Assembly: GCA_002699125.1 (NCBI GenBank)
Contig: PABI01000060.1
Coordinates: 88,570 to 152,569 of the forward strand
Source of the DNA: Anaerolineaceae bacterium
GTDB lineage: Bacteria; Chloroflexota; Anaerolineae; Promineifilales; Promineifilaceae
Length of the DNA: 64,000 nucleotides
Direction: 5' to 3'
A model generated the notes under the pieces. That model was not told the DNA's origin, did not search any database, and was given only the letters and a program-made list of their open reading frames with translations. Below are positions 50,877 to 60,672 of this stretch, in pieces. Within the stretch, counting starts at the first letter, position 1, and every line of letters starts with the position of its first letter. A program made the position numbers and the translations under genes.

Positions 50877-50937
50877 AAAGGAGTTGGCAAAACTCCTTTT
50901 GCGTAGGACAAACTAGATTTAAAGAAAGGAGTTTTGC
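50877..50937 (+). promoter_or_regulatory. Mutually exclusive hairpins over the reductase ribosome binding site
   Basis: GCAAAACTCCTTT at 50887-50899 is a perfect 13-base complement of AAAGGAGTTTTGC at 50925-50937, which contains the Shine-Dalgarno sequence of the next gene. The same strand 50891-50899 can instead pair with AAAGGAGTT at 50877-50885. One fold hides the ribosome binding site and the other frees it. This is the layout of a translational switch. No known riboswitch class is recognised. Confidence 0.65.
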
Positions 50938-50939
50938 AA

Positions 50940-51920
50940 ATGGAATACGTTAATTTAGGCAAGACCGGCCTGAAGGTTTCCCGCATCTGCCTGGGGATGA
51001 TGAGCTACGGTACCCCGGAGTGGCGGGATTGGGTTTTGGATGAGGCGGCGGCACGGCCGTTCATCAAGCGCGCCATCGAGTTAGGCATCAACTTCTTCGA
51101 TACGGCCGATATGTATTCGCTGGGGGTGAGTGAAGAAGTCACCGGCAGGTTGCTCAAAGAATTTGCCAGCCGGGAAGAGATCGTGCTGGCGACCAAAGTA
51201 TATTTCCCCATCGGCAAAGGCCCAAACGGCGGCGGCCTGTCGCGCAAGCACATCATGGAAGCGATCGACAACTCACTGCGCCGCCTGGGCACCGATTACG
51301 TTGATCTCTACCAGATTCACCGCTGGGATAGTGACACCCCTATCGAAGAAACAATGGAAGCGCTGCACGACGTGGTCAAGGCGGGCAAAGCACTCTATAT
51401 TGGTGCCTCCAGCATGTATGCCTGGCAGTTTGCCAAAGCGCAGTACACGGCCGATTTACACGGCTGGACGCGCTTTTCTGCTATGCAAAACCACATGAAC
51501 GCTGTTTACCGCGAAGAAGAGCGAGAGATGTTGCCCCTTTGTCGGGACCAGGGCGTTGGTGTCATTCCCTGGAGTCCGTTGGCACGGGGCTTTTTGGCCG
51601 GCAATCGCAAGCGTGATGCCGACGATCCCACAGCCAGAGCCAAAAGCGACGACTTTGCCAAAAGCATGTATTATGAATCTGGAGATTTTGACGTGGTAGA
51701 TGCGGTTGTGGCGATTGCTGAGGAGAAGGGTTTTTCACCAGCGCAAATTGCGCTGGCCTGGCTGCTGCACAAACCTGGCGTCACGGCCCCCATCATCGGC
51801 GCCACCAAAATGTATCAATTAGAAGAGGCTGCCGCTGCCGCAGATATTTCCTTAAGTGAGGCAGAAATCGAGCGAATAGAGGCACCCTATCGACCACACG
51901 TCATTCTAGGCCATCAATAA
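50940..51920 (+). CDS. Aldo/keto reductase
   Basis: The 326-aa protein starts at ATG 50940, eight bases after AAAGGAG. It has the AKR (beta/alpha)8 fold. Catalytic residues are in FFDTADMYSLG (Asp and Tyr), ATKVYFP (Lys) and QIHRWD (His). The closing IIGATKMYQLEEA binds NADPH. GMMSYG near the start is typical of the large group related to E. coli YajO/Tas. The substrate is unknown. Confidence 0.92.
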   Translation: MEYVNLGKTGLKVSRICLGMMSYGTPEWRDWVLDEAAARPFIKRAIELGINFFDTADMYSLGVSEEVTGRLLKEFASREEIVLATKVYFPIGKGPNGGGLSRKHIMEAIDNSLRRLGTDYVDLYQIHRWDSDTPIEETMEALHDVVKAGKALYIGASSMYAWQFAKAQYTADLHGWTRFSAMQNHMNAVYREEEREMLPLCRDQGVGVIPWSPLARGFLAGNRKRDADDPTARAKSDDFAKSMYYESGDFDVVDAVVAIAEEKGFSPAQIALAWLLHKPGVTAPIIGATKMYQLEEAAAAADISLSEAEIERIEAPYRPHVILGHQ

Positions 51921-51936
51921 AACTTCCCCAATAAAC

Positions 51937-51966
51937 AAAAAAGGACGCTCATGAGCGTCCTTTTTT
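51937..51966. terminator. Bidirectional Rho-independent terminator
   Basis: GGACGCTCATGAGCGTCC is a perfect palindrome flanked by A6 and T6 (51937-51966). It terminates the reductase on the plus strand and rny on the minus strand. Confidence 0.92.
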
Positions 51967-51987
51967 ATTCAATGCCTTATAGTCTGG

Positions 51988-53517
51988 TTATTTGGCGAAA
52001 CCCACGGCGCGGGTTTCGCGGATGACCGTTACTTGAATCTGGCCGGGATACTGCATGCTTTCCTCAATTGTTTTGGCGATGTTTTTGGAAAGCCGCATCG
52101 CTTCCAGATCGTCGATTTTGTCTGGCTTGACCAGGATGCGAATTTCGCGCCCGGCTTGCAAGGCATAGGCGCTTTCTACGCCGGGGAATGTGGTGGCAAT
52201 CTCTTCCAGCGTACGCACCCGCTTGATATAATTCTCCAGACTTTCGCGGCGTGCCCCGGGACGTGCCCCGGAAATGGCGTCGGCCGCTTCCACGATGATC
52301 GCTTCGACGCTTTCTGGCTCTACCTCATGATGATGGGCGGCAATGGCGTTGACCACCAATGGTGGCACCTTAAAGCGCTTGCAGAATTCGGCGCCGAGCA
52401 TGGCGTGGGTACCTTCCTGGTCATGGTCCATCGCTTTGCCCAGATCGTGCAGCAGGGCACCCATTTTGGCAGTGTCGATGTTGGCGTTGAGTTCGGCGGC
52501 TAGAACGGCCGCAATCTTCGAAGCCTCTACCGAATGATAGAGCTGGTTCTGCCCAAACGAAGTGCGGTACTTCAGGCGGCCAAGCATTTTGATAACCTGC
52601 GGATGCAGCCCGTGGACGTTAGCTTCATACGCGGCCTGTTCGCCTGCTTCTTTCATATCTTGTTCCACTTCGACGTTTGCGTCCTTGATCAATTTTTCGA
52701 TGCGAGCCGGGTGGATACGGCCGTCTGAAATCAACTTCTCTAAGGCCCGACGGGCGGCTTCACGGCGTACCGGATCAAAACTGGAGACGGAGACTGCTTC
52801 CGGCGTATCGTCTACCACAATATCAACCCCGGCAGCTTGCTCAAAGGCGCGAATGTTACGGCCGTTTCGGCCAATAATGCGCCCCTTCATTTCCTCGCTC
52901 GGGAGCTGCACAACCGATACCGTTTGCTCGGCCACCTGGTCACTGGCAATGCGCTGGATAGCCATCACCACCAGCTCCCGTGCTTTTTGGTTGGCGTTTT
53001 CTTTGGCCTCATCTTCAATTTCGCGCATGATGCGGGCCATATCCTGGCGCGACTCTTTCTCCACGTCTTCCAGCAGCAGCTGTTTGGCTTCTTCGGCGGT
53101 GAGAGCGGCAATTTGTTCCAACTGCTGGCGGCGTTCCTGCTCGATGGTTTCCAGCCGGTTTTGCCGTTTGTCCAGCCGACTCTGCCGTTTGTTTAGCACC
53201 GCTTCCCGATGCTCCAGCTTTTTTGTCTGTTTGTCTAGATTTTCATTGCGACGATCGACGCGCTCTTCAGCACGGGCCACGTCTTGATACCGGCGTTCTA
53301 TTGTTTTTTCTGCTTCTAATCGAATTTGTTGTGCCTCTTGGCGGGAGATTTCCAAGATTTCGGTTGTTTCTTTTTCTGCCAGGACGCGACGCTCTTCCAG
53401 TTCTCGCTCAACAGCGGCAACCTTCTGTTCTATCTGTGGTCTAATCAAAAAATAGACCGCAGCAGCACCAACGATGATGCCAATCACAGCCCCCAGCAAA
53501 ATGCTGATTGCTTGCAT
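51988..53517 (-). CDS. rny: Ribonuclease Y
   Basis: This 509-aa protein matches the usual RNase Y length. An N-terminal anchor (LLGAVIGIIVGAAAVYFLI) is followed by a long coiled coil to about residue 190, a KH domain (LPSEEMKGRIIGRNGRNIRAFEQ) and an HD domain (ALLHDLGKAMDHD near residue 350). RNase Y starts mRNA decay at the membrane. It follows recA and recX on the same strand. Confidence 0.96.
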   Translation of the reverse strand: MQAISILLGAVIGIIVGAAAVYFLIRPQIEQKVAAVERELEERRVLAEKETTEILEISRQEAQQIRLEAEKTIERRYQDVARAEERVDRRNENLDKQTKKLEHREAVLNKRQSRLDKRQNRLETIEQERRQQLEQIAALTAEEAKQLLLEDVEKESRQDMARIMREIEDEAKENANQKARELVVMAIQRIASDQVAEQTVSVVQLPSEEMKGRIIGRNGRNIRAFEQAAGVDIVVDDTPEAVSVSSFDPVRREAARRALEKLISDGRIHPARIEKLIKDANVEVEQDMKEAGEQAAYEANVHGLHPQVIKMLGRLKYRTSFGQNQLYHSVEASKIAAVLAAELNANIDTAKMGALLHDLGKAMDHDQEGTHAMLGAEFCKRFKVPPLVVNAIAAHHHEVEPESVEAIIVEAADAISGARPGARRESLENYIKRVRTLEEIATTFPGVESAYALQAGREIRILVKPDKIDDLEAMRLSKNIAKTIEESMQYPGQIQVTVIRETRAVGFAK

Positions 53518-53590
53518 AGTTGATCTCCTTTTTAGGTGAAAGTAAATAATGGTTTTGAAACGAACAATGTGTTTCTGTTACTTTCACACT

Positions 53591-53608
53591 GAAAGCCAGC
53601 TGGCTTTC
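53591..53608. terminator. 18-bp palindrome after recX
   Basis: GAAAGCCAGCTGGCTTTC at 53591-53608 is a perfect palindrome starting at the recX stop codon on the minus strand. It lacks a T-run in that direction and may only partly end the transcript before rny. Confidence 0.5.
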
Positions 53609-54255
53609 TAAAAATGGTTGTCTGCTTCAGAAGCATCTCCGTTAAACTGTTCCCAGAGTGCTTCAGTTACTTCTCTTACAATGCCATAGCCAAAGCCGCG
53701 ACGCTGCAAAAAGCCGCCCAGCTTTTTTCTGAATTCCAGTTCGGGCAAGCTGTGATAGCGGCGGGCTTTAGCCTGTGCGGCTTGGGTGGCTGCGGCCAGT
53801 TCATCAACTTCGGCTACGGCCGTTTCAATCAGAGCGCGCTCAATCCCTTTTTTGCGCAGCTCCATTTGCAGCGCTATCTTGCTGCGTGGCTTGAACGTTT
53901 CGCGCTGCTCGACCCAGTAGCGGGCAAAAGCGGCATCGTTCAGCAGTTCGACCTCTGCCAAACGCTGCACAACGCGTTCAATCACGTCCTCTGGATATTC
54001 TTTTTTCTGTAGATGTTGGCGCGTTTCGGCAATGCTGCGTGGCCGGTACTCAATGTAGCGGATGGCCACGTTTTTGGCTTTTTCTTCCAGATCGGACCCT
54101 TTCAGACGCTCAATTTCTGCGGGAGATAAGGTTTGGCCCACACGCAGGGAAACGGCCGTAATGGCCGCCAGACCAAAGGCGAATTCATCGTCCAGGTAGA
54201 CGTTGACCCGATCGGGATTTCTTTTTTGCCGTGTTAACGCTGTTATTTTTCCCAT
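53608..54255 (-). CDS. recX: RecX regulatory protein
   Basis: This protein has 215 aa from ATG 54255. It has the RecX helical repeats: RPRSIAETRQHLQKKEYPEDVIERVVQRL, LLNDAAFARYWVEQRE and RRGFGYGIVREVT. It binds RecA filaments and limits their activity. It lies 110 bp after recA on the same strand, the common layout. Confidence 0.93.
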   Translation of the reverse strand: MGKITALTRQKRNPDRVNVYLDDEFAFGLAAITAVSLRVGQTLSPAEIERLKGSDLEEKAKNVAIRYIEYRPRSIAETRQHLQKKEYPEDVIERVVQRLAEVELLNDAAFARYWVEQRETFKPRSKIALQMELRKKGIERALIETAVAEVDELAAATQAAQAKARRYHSLPELEFRKKLGGFLQRRGFGYGIVREVTEALWEQFNGDASEADNHF

Positions 54256-54365
54256 AAACACAAAAGCCGTGACGGGATAATCCGATAGCAAATAATCAAT
54301 GGCCGGAAACCGGCCTGTATTCAGTTAAAATGAGTTAGGAAACGGGTAAACCAGTAGTCGGGGAA

Positions 54366-55382
54366 TTAACCTTCAGACATTGGTTCCACGAGGGGCAAGC
54401 CAGCTTTCTGACGAATGAGGGCGTCTAGCTCGGCGAAAATCTCAGGATTTTCTCGCAAAAATTCCTTGGCATTTTCACGTCCCTGGCCTAGCAGCGTTTC
54501 CCCATATCGGAAATACGCACCACGCTTATCCAGAACGTCATAATCCACACCGAGATCAACAATACAGCCAGTTTTTGAGATACCTTCATTATACATAATG
54601 TCAAATTCAGCATCGGTAAACGGAGGTGCGACCTTGTTTTTCTTTATCTTCACCCGGGTACGATTGCCCACAACATCTGTCCCATTTTTAATCGCCTGAA
54701 TCCGGCGAATATCGATCCGAACAGACGCATAAAACTTGAGTGCGTTGCCACCACTGGTGGTTTCCGGGCTACCAAACATCACGCCAATTTTTGAGCGCAG
54801 TTGGTTGGTGAAAATAACAACGGTATTGGTTTGCTTAATGACCCCAGACAATTTACGCAATGCCTGAGACATTAAACGTGCTTGCAATCCTACGTGTGCA
54901 TCCCCCATCTCGCCTTCAATTTCGGCGCGGGGAACCAATGCTGCCACAGAATCCACAACAACCACATCCATCGTCCCGGAACGAATGAGGGCTTCGGCAA
55001 TTTCTAACGCCTGCTCACCCGTGTCTGGCTGGGAGACATACAAATTGTCTACATCGACACCACAGCGCTCGGCATAAACCGGGTCTAGCGCATGTTCCAT
55101 ATCGATGAAAGCACATATCCCGTCGCGCTGCTGCGCTTCGGCGATGATGTGTTGGCAAACTGTTGTCTTACCAGATGATTCGGGGCCATAAATTTCGATG
55201 ACGCGGCCGCGTGGAACACCCCCAACACCCAAAGCAATATCCAACGGCAAAGCACCGGTAGGAATGACTTCTACCTGCATGTGCCGTGCTTCACCCAAAC
55301 GCATAATGGCACCTTCGCCAAAGCGTTTGGTTAAGTTTGCAATGGTTGTTTCCAGGGTTCTGTCTTTTGGCTTACTGCCCAT
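54366..55382 (-). CDS. recA: Recombinase RecA
   Basis: This is a 338-aa protein with Walker [10 protein letters not shown] near residue 66, [21 protein letters not shown], loop L2 ([29 protein letters not shown]) and [22 protein letters not shown]. It drives homologous recombination and SOS induction. AGGAAA precedes the ATG. I could not find a convincing LexA box upstream. No ACGGCCGT copy occurs in the gene. Confidence 0.98.
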   Translation of the reverse strand: MGSKPKDRTLETTIANLTKRFGEGAIMRLGEARHMQVEVIPTGALPLDIALGVGGVPRGRVIEIYGPESSGKTTVCQHIIAEAQQRDGICAFIDMEHALDPVYAERCGVDVDNLYVSQPDTGEQALEIAEALIRSGTMDVVVVDSVAALVPRAEIEGEMGDAHVGLQARLMSQALRKLSGVIKQTNTVVIFTNQLRSKIGVMFGSPETTSGGNALKFYASVRIDIRRIQAIKNGTDVVGNRTRVKIKKNKVAPPFTDAEFDIMYNEGISKTGCIVDLGVDYDVLDKRGAYFRYGETLLGQGRENAKEFLRENPEIFAELDALIRQKAGLPLVEPMSEG

Positions 55383-55494
55383 TTGTTTCCTAAGTAAGTT
55401 ATGCTGATCTCACCCTATATTTGACAACATACAGGAATGGATAGAGGATATATAGGAATAAGGCCAGCTTATCAGAAAAAATGATTATGTAGTG

Positions 55495-55500
55495 TACAAT
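55495..55500 (+). promoter_or_regulatory. -10-like TACAAT close to a start codon
   Basis: TACAAT at 55495-55500 ends six bases before the ATG at 55507. If used, the transcript would have little or no leader. No good -35 is seen, so this is tentative. Confidence 0.35.
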
Positions 55501-55506
55501 AGCGTT

Positions 55507-56439
55507 ATGGAATTAGCAAACCTTTGGGCTCGGGAGCGCGGCAGTTCTGACGGCATTCGGGTGGCTACAAAATCGGATGCGGGGGCTATTTTGCGGTTGT
55601 TAAATACGGCCGTTTACAGTCATCTCCATGTCGATTGGCACCTGCCCGGCGATTGGATCGGCTCACCCGGCTTTGTCGTCTTGCCCAAAGCGGAAAAGCC
55701 AGTAAGCAAAAGCAGTCTTACCGCCAAGCTCTTTCCAGAGCGTACCGATCTTACCGCCTGCCTGGCCGCCACGGCCGATCCACTGCCGGCGGCCTGGGTA
55801 CGGGTTGCTGCCCTGTTAAATGAGGCAGCAGCCGAGCAAACTTTAGCAAAAATGTTGGCACAGGTGGTCCCCGTGCTGCATCACCAAGGGGTGACCCAAC
55901 TGGCCTGGCTGGCCGTGGAAGAATGGCCCCGTCCGCTGCTGCCCAAACTGGGTTTTGCCCGGGGGAGTTCCATAGAAACGTATGTTAAAGAAGATCGCCA
56001 ATTGCCAGAGGTTGCGTCAGTTCCTGGCCTAATAATTAGGCAGGTTTATTCAACTGATTTTGAGGCTTTGGCCGAGCTGGAAGAAGCTTCGTTTGCCCCT
56101 TTGTGGCGGCAAAGCGCCCAGGCGCTGGCCATTGCCCGACCACAATCGCTCAGTTTTGATGTGGCGCTACTTGATGAGGAGATTGTGGGCTATCAGCTGA
56201 GCGCACGGGCAGAGGCCGGTGCCCATTTGGTACGTTTAACGGTTCATCCTGAAAAGCATGGCCTTGGGATTGGATCGGCTTTATTGAAACACGCATTTGC
56301 TTATTATTACAGGCAGGGACTTTATACTGTGTCACTAAACACCCAGGCTGAAAACAGCGCTTCACAAAAGCTGTACCTGAAGTTTGGTTTCCGGCCCAGC
56401 CAACAGCGCTTGCCCATTTGGATTTTGGATATTTTATAA
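55507..56439 (+). CDS. GNAT acetyltransferase with two tandem domains
   Basis: The 310-aa protein starts at ATG 55507. The first half is a degenerate GNAT-like domain (IRVATKSDAGAILRLLN). The second half is a full GNAT domain with VGYQLSARAEAGAHLVRLTVHPEKHGLGIGSALLKHAFAYY, where HGLGIGSAL is the acetyl-CoA loop, and NTQAENSASQKLYLKFGFRP. The substrate is unknown. Its stop overlaps the ATG of the next gene (TAATG). Confidence 0.88.
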   Translation: MELANLWARERGSSDGIRVATKSDAGAILRLLNTAVYSHLHVDWHLPGDWIGSPGFVVLPKAEKPVSKSSLTAKLFPERTDLTACLAATADPLPAAWVRVAALLNEAAAEQTLAKMLAQVVPVLHHQGVTQLAWLAVEEWPRPLLPKLGFARGSSIETYVKEDRQLPEVASVPGLIIRQVYSTDFEALAELEEASFAPLWRQSAQALAIARPQSLSFDVALLDEEIVGYQLSARAEAGAHLVRLTVHPEKHGLGIGSALLKHAFAYYYRQGLYTVSLNTQAENSASQKLYLKFGFRPSQQRLPIWILDIL

Positions 56440-57551
56440 TGGCTCAGCAGATGAAACTGCGCCGCTCTGTGCCGGTTGTTGTCGCCTTTATGGTGGTGAT
56501 TGGTTTGGTTTCGGGCATGATTGGCGGGATCGTGGAACGAACGGCCGTTACCGTGTTGGGGACGGCCGTATTGCTGGCGTTATTTGGTGCTTACGAACGG
56601 GTGCTAAAACACAACGGCGCCTTGATGAGTGGTTTGGTTGCCGGTGGGCTTATTGGTCTGCTGGTCGGCAGCTTTGGTTATTTGCTGGGTGGCCGAGTGA
56701 CCAATCTTCTGGATGGCACCCTGTTTGGTTTGCTGCGGGGCATTATTGTGGGGGCGGTTGTGGGTGGCATTACCCGCGCCCAGCCAGATAAAAACGATCC
56801 CTGGCACACGGTCATTTTCCTTTTTATTGGCTCCCTGTTTATTGGTGCCGTGTTGGGTGCCAGTGTGGGGCTTATTTCCGGCTTTGTTTTGGGGTTAGTG
56901 CGTTGGCACAGTTGGGGAATTTGGCTGGCCATGGTGCTGGGCGCGGTGGTGGGTGGTTATCTGGGCAGCTACTTTCAACAAAATCGAGCGGTTTGGATAG
57001 GGCTGGCGGTTGGCGCGCTGCTGACACTGCTGAGCAGCTTTATCGGTGGCGCAATTGCCGGAGTTGCCCTGGGGATTGTGACCGGTGCCCTGGCCCCGAT
57101 GCTTCTGGTCGGTCTGATTGGAGCGGGCGGTGGGTTGAGCAGCCGCGGTGTAAAAGCGATGTTCGTAGAAGCCGCTGAAGCCCCTACAGAGATGCTGCGT
57201 CAGGGTGCGTTCCCTTTTCTGGCTCCGGCAGTGATGGTGGGCATTATTGTGGGAACGGCCGCTTCCGGAGTAGGTGGTCTTATTGCTTTGCCTATTTGCT
57301 TGGCCATGTTGGGAATCTTGCTGGCTGTATTTAGTGAGGTGGACGGCCGTGTTGCCAGCACCCTCACCGCGCGCACCTTGGTTGAAATGGTAATATTGGG
57401 TGCCGATGATTTACCCATCATGGCCGTGCCGAAAAAATTGATGAGCGATGGGCGTACGGCCGTGATTGGCGGTGTTTTTGGCCTGGTTGTTGGTGGCATT
57501 AGCGCTGCCGTTGGTGCCTGGCTCATACAGCAGTTGCTGCTTCTTGTGTAA
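56439..57551 (+). CDS. Glycine-rich polytopic membrane protein of unknown function
   Basis: This protein has 370 aa from ATG 56439. Nearly the whole protein consists of hydrophobic helices rich in Gly, Ala and Val (LLVGSFGYLLGG, VVGGITRAQ, VLGAVVGGYLGSYFQQ), giving about ten membrane segments with Gly-zipper-like packing. The end (VEMVILGADDLPIMAVPKKLM) is more polar. I recognise no family. It is translationally coupled to the GNAT gene. Confidence 0.75.
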   Translation: MAQQMKLRRSVPVVVAFMVVIGLVSGMIGGIVERTAVTVLGTAVLLALFGAYERVLKHNGALMSGLVAGGLIGLLVGSFGYLLGGRVTNLLDGTLFGLLRGIIVGAVVGGITRAQPDKNDPWHTVIFLFIGSLFIGAVLGASVGLISGFVLGLVRWHSWGIWLAMVLGAVVGGYLGSYFQQNRAVWIGLAVGALLTLLSSFIGGAIAGVALGIVTGALAPMLLVGLIGAGGGLSSRGVKAMFVEAAEAPTEMLRQGAFPFLAPAVMVGIIVGTAASGVGGLIALPICLAMLGILLAVFSEVDGRVASTLTARTLVEMVILGADDLPIMAVPKKLMSDGRTAVIGGVFGLVVGGISAAVGAWLIQQLLLLV

Positions 57552-57593
57552 AATAGAAAGGAGACAGAAGTTTTAACTTGTACGGAGGTACAA

Positions 57594-57893
57594 ATGTCCA
57601 GACGAAAATTAAGCAGTGAAGAAATTGACAGCGAACTGGCAAACTTGCCGGGTTGGTCTGTTAAAGAGGGGAAGCTCCACAAGCAATACAAATTTGACTC
57701 ATTTGCCCAGGCGCTAGGCTGGATGGTTTCTGCCGGCGTTCATGCCGACAAAATGGACCACCATCCTGAATGGTCCAACGTATACAACAGCGTCACCGTT
57801 TCCCTGGTAACGCATGACTTGGACAACTCAATTAGCAATTGGGATGTAGAATTAGCTAAGAAGATGGAGCAGTTGGCCCAAAAGGCTGCGTGA
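57594..57893 (+). CDS. phhB: Pterin-4-alpha-carbinolamine dehydratase
   Basis: This is a 99-aa protein of normal length. The active-site motif HADKMDHHPEWSNVYNSVTVSLVTHD carries the catalytic His pair. It dehydrates 4a-hydroxytetrahydrobiopterin or acts as a DCoH-type moonlighting protein. No pterin-dependent hydroxylase lies nearby. A strong terminator follows. Confidence 0.93.
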   Translation: MSRRKLSSEEIDSELANLPGWSVKEGKLHKQYKFDSFAQALGWMVSAGVHADKMDHHPEWSNVYNSVTVSLVTHDLDNSISNWDVELAKKMEQLAQKAA

Positions 57894-57945
57894 GCAGGAA
57901 TATAGACAACCAAATTGCTTTTCACGCATTACAGCCTGAAAACAG

Positions 57946-57976
57946 AAAAGCACCCCGTTCAGGGGTGCTTTTTTTT
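57946..57976. terminator. Bidirectional Rho-independent terminator
   Basis: GCACCCC at 57950-57956 pairs with GGGGTGC at 57962-57968, followed by eight T on the plus strand and preceded by AAAA, giving Ts on the minus strand. It ends both phhB and the converging tRNA. Confidence 0.9.
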
Positions 57977-57982
57977 GCTTAG

Positions 57983-58054
<72 letters not shown>

Positions 58055-58187
58055 TCAACAGTCGGGGATTATAGCAAGCGCCGTTTATTTGTCAAGGAAA
58101 CTCGACATAAAGAAATCGAAACACCGGGCTTTTAATCTCCTCCTGATATTGGCAAAACTGTAAAGGTGCCAAGCTTTTGAGAACCTT

Positions 58188-59255
58188 TTATGATTCGCTG
58201 GGAGCCGGCCGCAAACCGGCCAGATGGGCCAGCAGCCCAACAAAAGTACCTGTCCAGACAATAAAGGCAATATAAACAAAATAGCGAGGAATTGCCATGA
58301 GAAAAGGCAAGTCTAACGCCTGCGACAAGCGAATGGTGCAGGCTGTGTACATGCCTAGGGGAAAGACCATGCCCCAATACTGTGGATCGTATGTCAGTGG
58401 ATACCTTTTGTAGAGATGCCGCCACGCCCCCAAAATGAACAGCAGGGGAATCCACCAGGTGCCTGCTGCCCAGAAAAAGAGGGTAAATCCTTTGAGAAAA
58501 GGCTCGATTTCTACCAGAAAGGACCAGCGTGCTGAATTTAGAATGAGGGTGGAGCCAGCCAGGGTAGTGATGGCCACAGCTCCCATGTTGATCCAGTAAG
58601 GTGGCGTCAGAGCGGCGCTGGTCAATTCCACAAAGGTGAAGCGGTAAAAAATGAGCGTGATAATGCTCAGATAGAGCATACAGCCTAGCAAATACATGCA
58701 GAGGGTGAAGAAAAACCATGCTTCAGGTGGTGTTGGCAATCCAGCCAGCAGGAGCGTGCCTAAAATGGAGACAGACTGGGTGGCAACAGTGGCGATCAGC
58801 CAGGCGCCATTAATGCCGGTTTCCAGAGTAGGTTTTTGTGGTCGGGTGGTAACGGCCGTAAAAAACGCATACATCACTACCAGCCACAGGAAAATTCCCA
58901 ACCCCCACAGACCCCAGGCCACTGGCCGGCTGCCAACAACTAGCAGCAGTTGAGCACCCAACACGCACGTTCCGGCAATCAATGTAAAAAATCCCGGACC
59001 CCGAGCGTGACTCTTAATATCGGTAATGACACGCGGAAAGTACACAAAAAGCCGCCAGAACATGAGCAGCCACAAAATAGCATAGGCGATGACATTAACG
59101 ACCAGTAAAGCCTGGGCAATGAAAACCATTTCTAGCAAAAAGGCAGCAATCGACACAATGCCTGTGGCCATGACCAGGGCAAAATAGCCAGGGAAGAGGT
59201 CAGCGGCGTTTTGGGCCAGATGACGGCGGCTTAACAGATGGCTAATCGAGGCCAT
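58188..59255 (-). CDS. TDT/SLAC1-family transporter (tellurite-resistance/dicarboxylate type)
   Basis: This is a 355-aa protein with ten predicted membrane helices. [17 protein letters not shown] at the start and the later [21 protein letters not shown] and [15 protein letters not shown] match the TehA/SLAC1 anion-channel family. Members move dicarboxylates, tellurite, sulfite or nitrate. It lies at the end of a nitrate-reductase-like operon, so nitrate or nitrite passage is plausible but not shown. Confidence 0.88.
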   Translation of the reverse strand: MASISHLLSRRHLAQNAADLFPGYFALVMATGIVSIAAFLLEMVFIAQALLVVNVIAYAILWLLMFWRLFVYFPRVITDIKSHARGPGFFTLIAGTCVLGAQLLLVVGSRPVAWGLWGLGIFLWLVVMYAFFTAVTTRPQKPTLETGINGAWLIATVATQSVSILGTLLLAGLPTPPEAWFFFTLCMYLLGCMLYLSIITLIFYRFTFVELTSAALTPPYWINMGAVAITTLAGSTLILNSARWSFLVEIEPFLKGFTLFFWAAGTWWIPLLFILGAWRHLYKRYPLTYDPQYWGMVFPLGMYTACTIRLSQALDLPFLMAIPRYFVYIAFIVWTGTFVGLLAHLAGLRPAPSES

Positions 59256-59466
59256 ATAAATACCAGAGCAGGCCCACGTTCAGGCCCAGGCAAACCAGAC
59301 TAGCAATTGCGGCAGGCCACAAAATAGCCCTGTCACCGCCCAGGTAGGCATTCATCGTGGCGGTAAACAGCCACAGCTGCAAAATGATGACGATGACAAC
59401 GATGAAAAGAATGCCGGTGGCAATGGTTAAACGCTGGGAGCGGGCAAAGCGGGATTTTCGTCTCAT
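59242..59466 (-). CDS. Small two-helix membrane protein of the Rieske operon
   Basis: This 74-aa protein has two hydrophobic helices ([22 protein letters not shown] and [22 protein letters not shown]). It resembles the DUF6755 family seen beside Rieske genes, which is a recalled similarity. Its start overlaps the Rieske gene stop by four bases and its end overlaps the transporter start. Confidence 0.75.
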   Translation of the reverse strand: MRRKSRFARSQRLTIATGILFIVVIVIILQLWLFTATMNAYLGGDRAILWPAAIASLVCLGLNVGLLWYLYGLD

Positions 59467-60017
59467 ACGGTCCTCTTTTCAATGCCGGTGGCCACAACGT
59501 TGCCATCACGCACTTCAAGCGTGACGCGGGCCAACGGCCGTCGTGGAGGACCCGCCAACGGCCGTCCCGTCAGCAAATCAAAAACACCTTCGTGGCAGGG
59601 GCAGTGCAACTTACCTTCGGCCACGTGAGGAATGACCGGGCAGGTGAGGTGCGTACACTGCTGCTCGTAGGCCACAAATGTCTCTTCATCCACGTGCACC
59701 AGCAGGCGTGCCGGGCTGTCTTCTTCTGGATAGTTGAAGATGAGCGAACCGCCCACCGACATTGCATCCACACGGGTGATCACTTTGGCTGCCGGTGCGG
59801 CCTCGCGCTGTTCAAGGAAGTCAGCCACCAGGAACCAGAGCTGACCGGCGCTAAAGGCGCCACTGGTGAGCAGCAGGAATTTAATAAACTCTCGCCGCGT
59901 TAAATATTCATCCTGGGGCCAATCAATGGGGAAATCCTGACGCCAGCGCGGTTGTTCAGCCGGAGAACGGCCGTCCGGCGGCACCGTCAATTGATCAAAC
60001 TCATTATCCATCGTCAA
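59463..60017 (-). CDS. Rieske [2Fe-2S] protein, Tat-exported
   Basis: This is a 184-aa protein. The Tat-type motif YLTRREFIKFLLLTSG near residue 40 forms the uncleaved anchor. The cluster ligands are CTHLTC and CPCHEGVF. The Rieske domain would face outward. It sits between a four-cluster ferredoxin gene and a small membrane protein gene in a molybdopterin oxidoreductase operon. Confidence 0.93.
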   Translation of the reverse strand: MTMDNEFDQLTVPPDGRSPAEQPRWRQDFPIDWPQDEYLTRREFIKFLLLTSGAFSAGQLWFLVADFLEQREAAPAAKVITRVDAMSVGGSLIFNYPEEDSPARLLVHVDEETFVAYEQQCTHLTCPVIPHVAEGKLHCPCHEGVFDLLTGRPLAGPPRRPLARVTLEVRDGNVVATGIEKRTV

Positions 60018-60024
60018 TCCTCCC

Positions 60025-60672
60025 CTATACTTCTACAAACATGTTTGCCAGCAGCACATCTTCCACCGGAGCCATTGTTTGCGCTGCTGGTGCCTGGTAC
60101 AACGAGGCGGCCACGTCCACCAGATTCACCGGCGTTTCGCGGGGCACCATCATGCTCACCTTAGTCGTCACAGTTTGGTTGCCAAACTGGAAACTGTTCA
60201 CCGGCCGGGAACGGGGCCGCAGCCGCTCAATCTCTTCCCGCGTGCCGTAAAAAAGTGCCTGGCTGGGGCAAACCGAGGCGCACATTGGCTTCAGCCCAAC
60301 TGAAGTGCGGTCGTAGCACATGTCACACTTCATCATCAAGTTCATGCCGTTGTTCATTTTGGGCACGCCAAACGGGCAGGCCAGCACGCAGTTATTGCAG
60401 GCAATGCAGCGCGGCTTGCGTGCCGTCTGAACCACGCCGTCGGCGGTACGCTTGATGGCATCGGCCGGACACACCTCGGCACATGTAGGTGAGTCGCAGT
60501 GCATACAAATTACCGGTACTGTCTGTGGCGAACTGTTGCGATCCACATAATCTAGCTGGATCATCGACTGGCCTTTGTGCGTGTCGCATTCCGTGCAGGC
60601 CTGTACACACGCCTGGCAGCCAATGCAGCGGCTGGGGTCCATAAAGAATTCCATCTCAGCTGGTTTTGGCAT
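60025..60672 (-). CDS. Four-cluster ferredoxin subunit
   Basis: This is a 215-aa protein without a signal peptide. It has [45 protein letters not shown] and CDMCYDRT with CASVCPSQA, four [4Fe-4S] clusters as in DmsB/NarH-like subunits. It would pass electrons to the molybdopterin subunit encoded upstream at 60780. Confidence 0.93.
   Translation of the reverse strand: MPKPAEMEFFMDPSRCIGCQACVQACTECDTHKGQSMIQLDYVDRNSSPQTVPVICMHCDSPTCAEVCPADAIKRTADGVVQTARKPRCIACNNCVLACPFGVPKMNNGMNLMMKCDMCYDRTSVGLKPMCASVCPSQALFYGTREEIERLRPRSRPVNSFQFGNQTVTTKVSMMVPRETPVNLVDVAASLYQAPAAQTMAPVEDVLLANMFVEV

Noticed and set aside
50769..50939. Known riboswitch class in the reductase leader
   Set aside because: No conserved core of any class I know is present; only the competing pairings are supported.
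55383..55491. LexA/SOS box upstream of recA
   Set aside because: No match to GAACNNNNGTTC or CTGT-N8-ACAG style operators was convincing.
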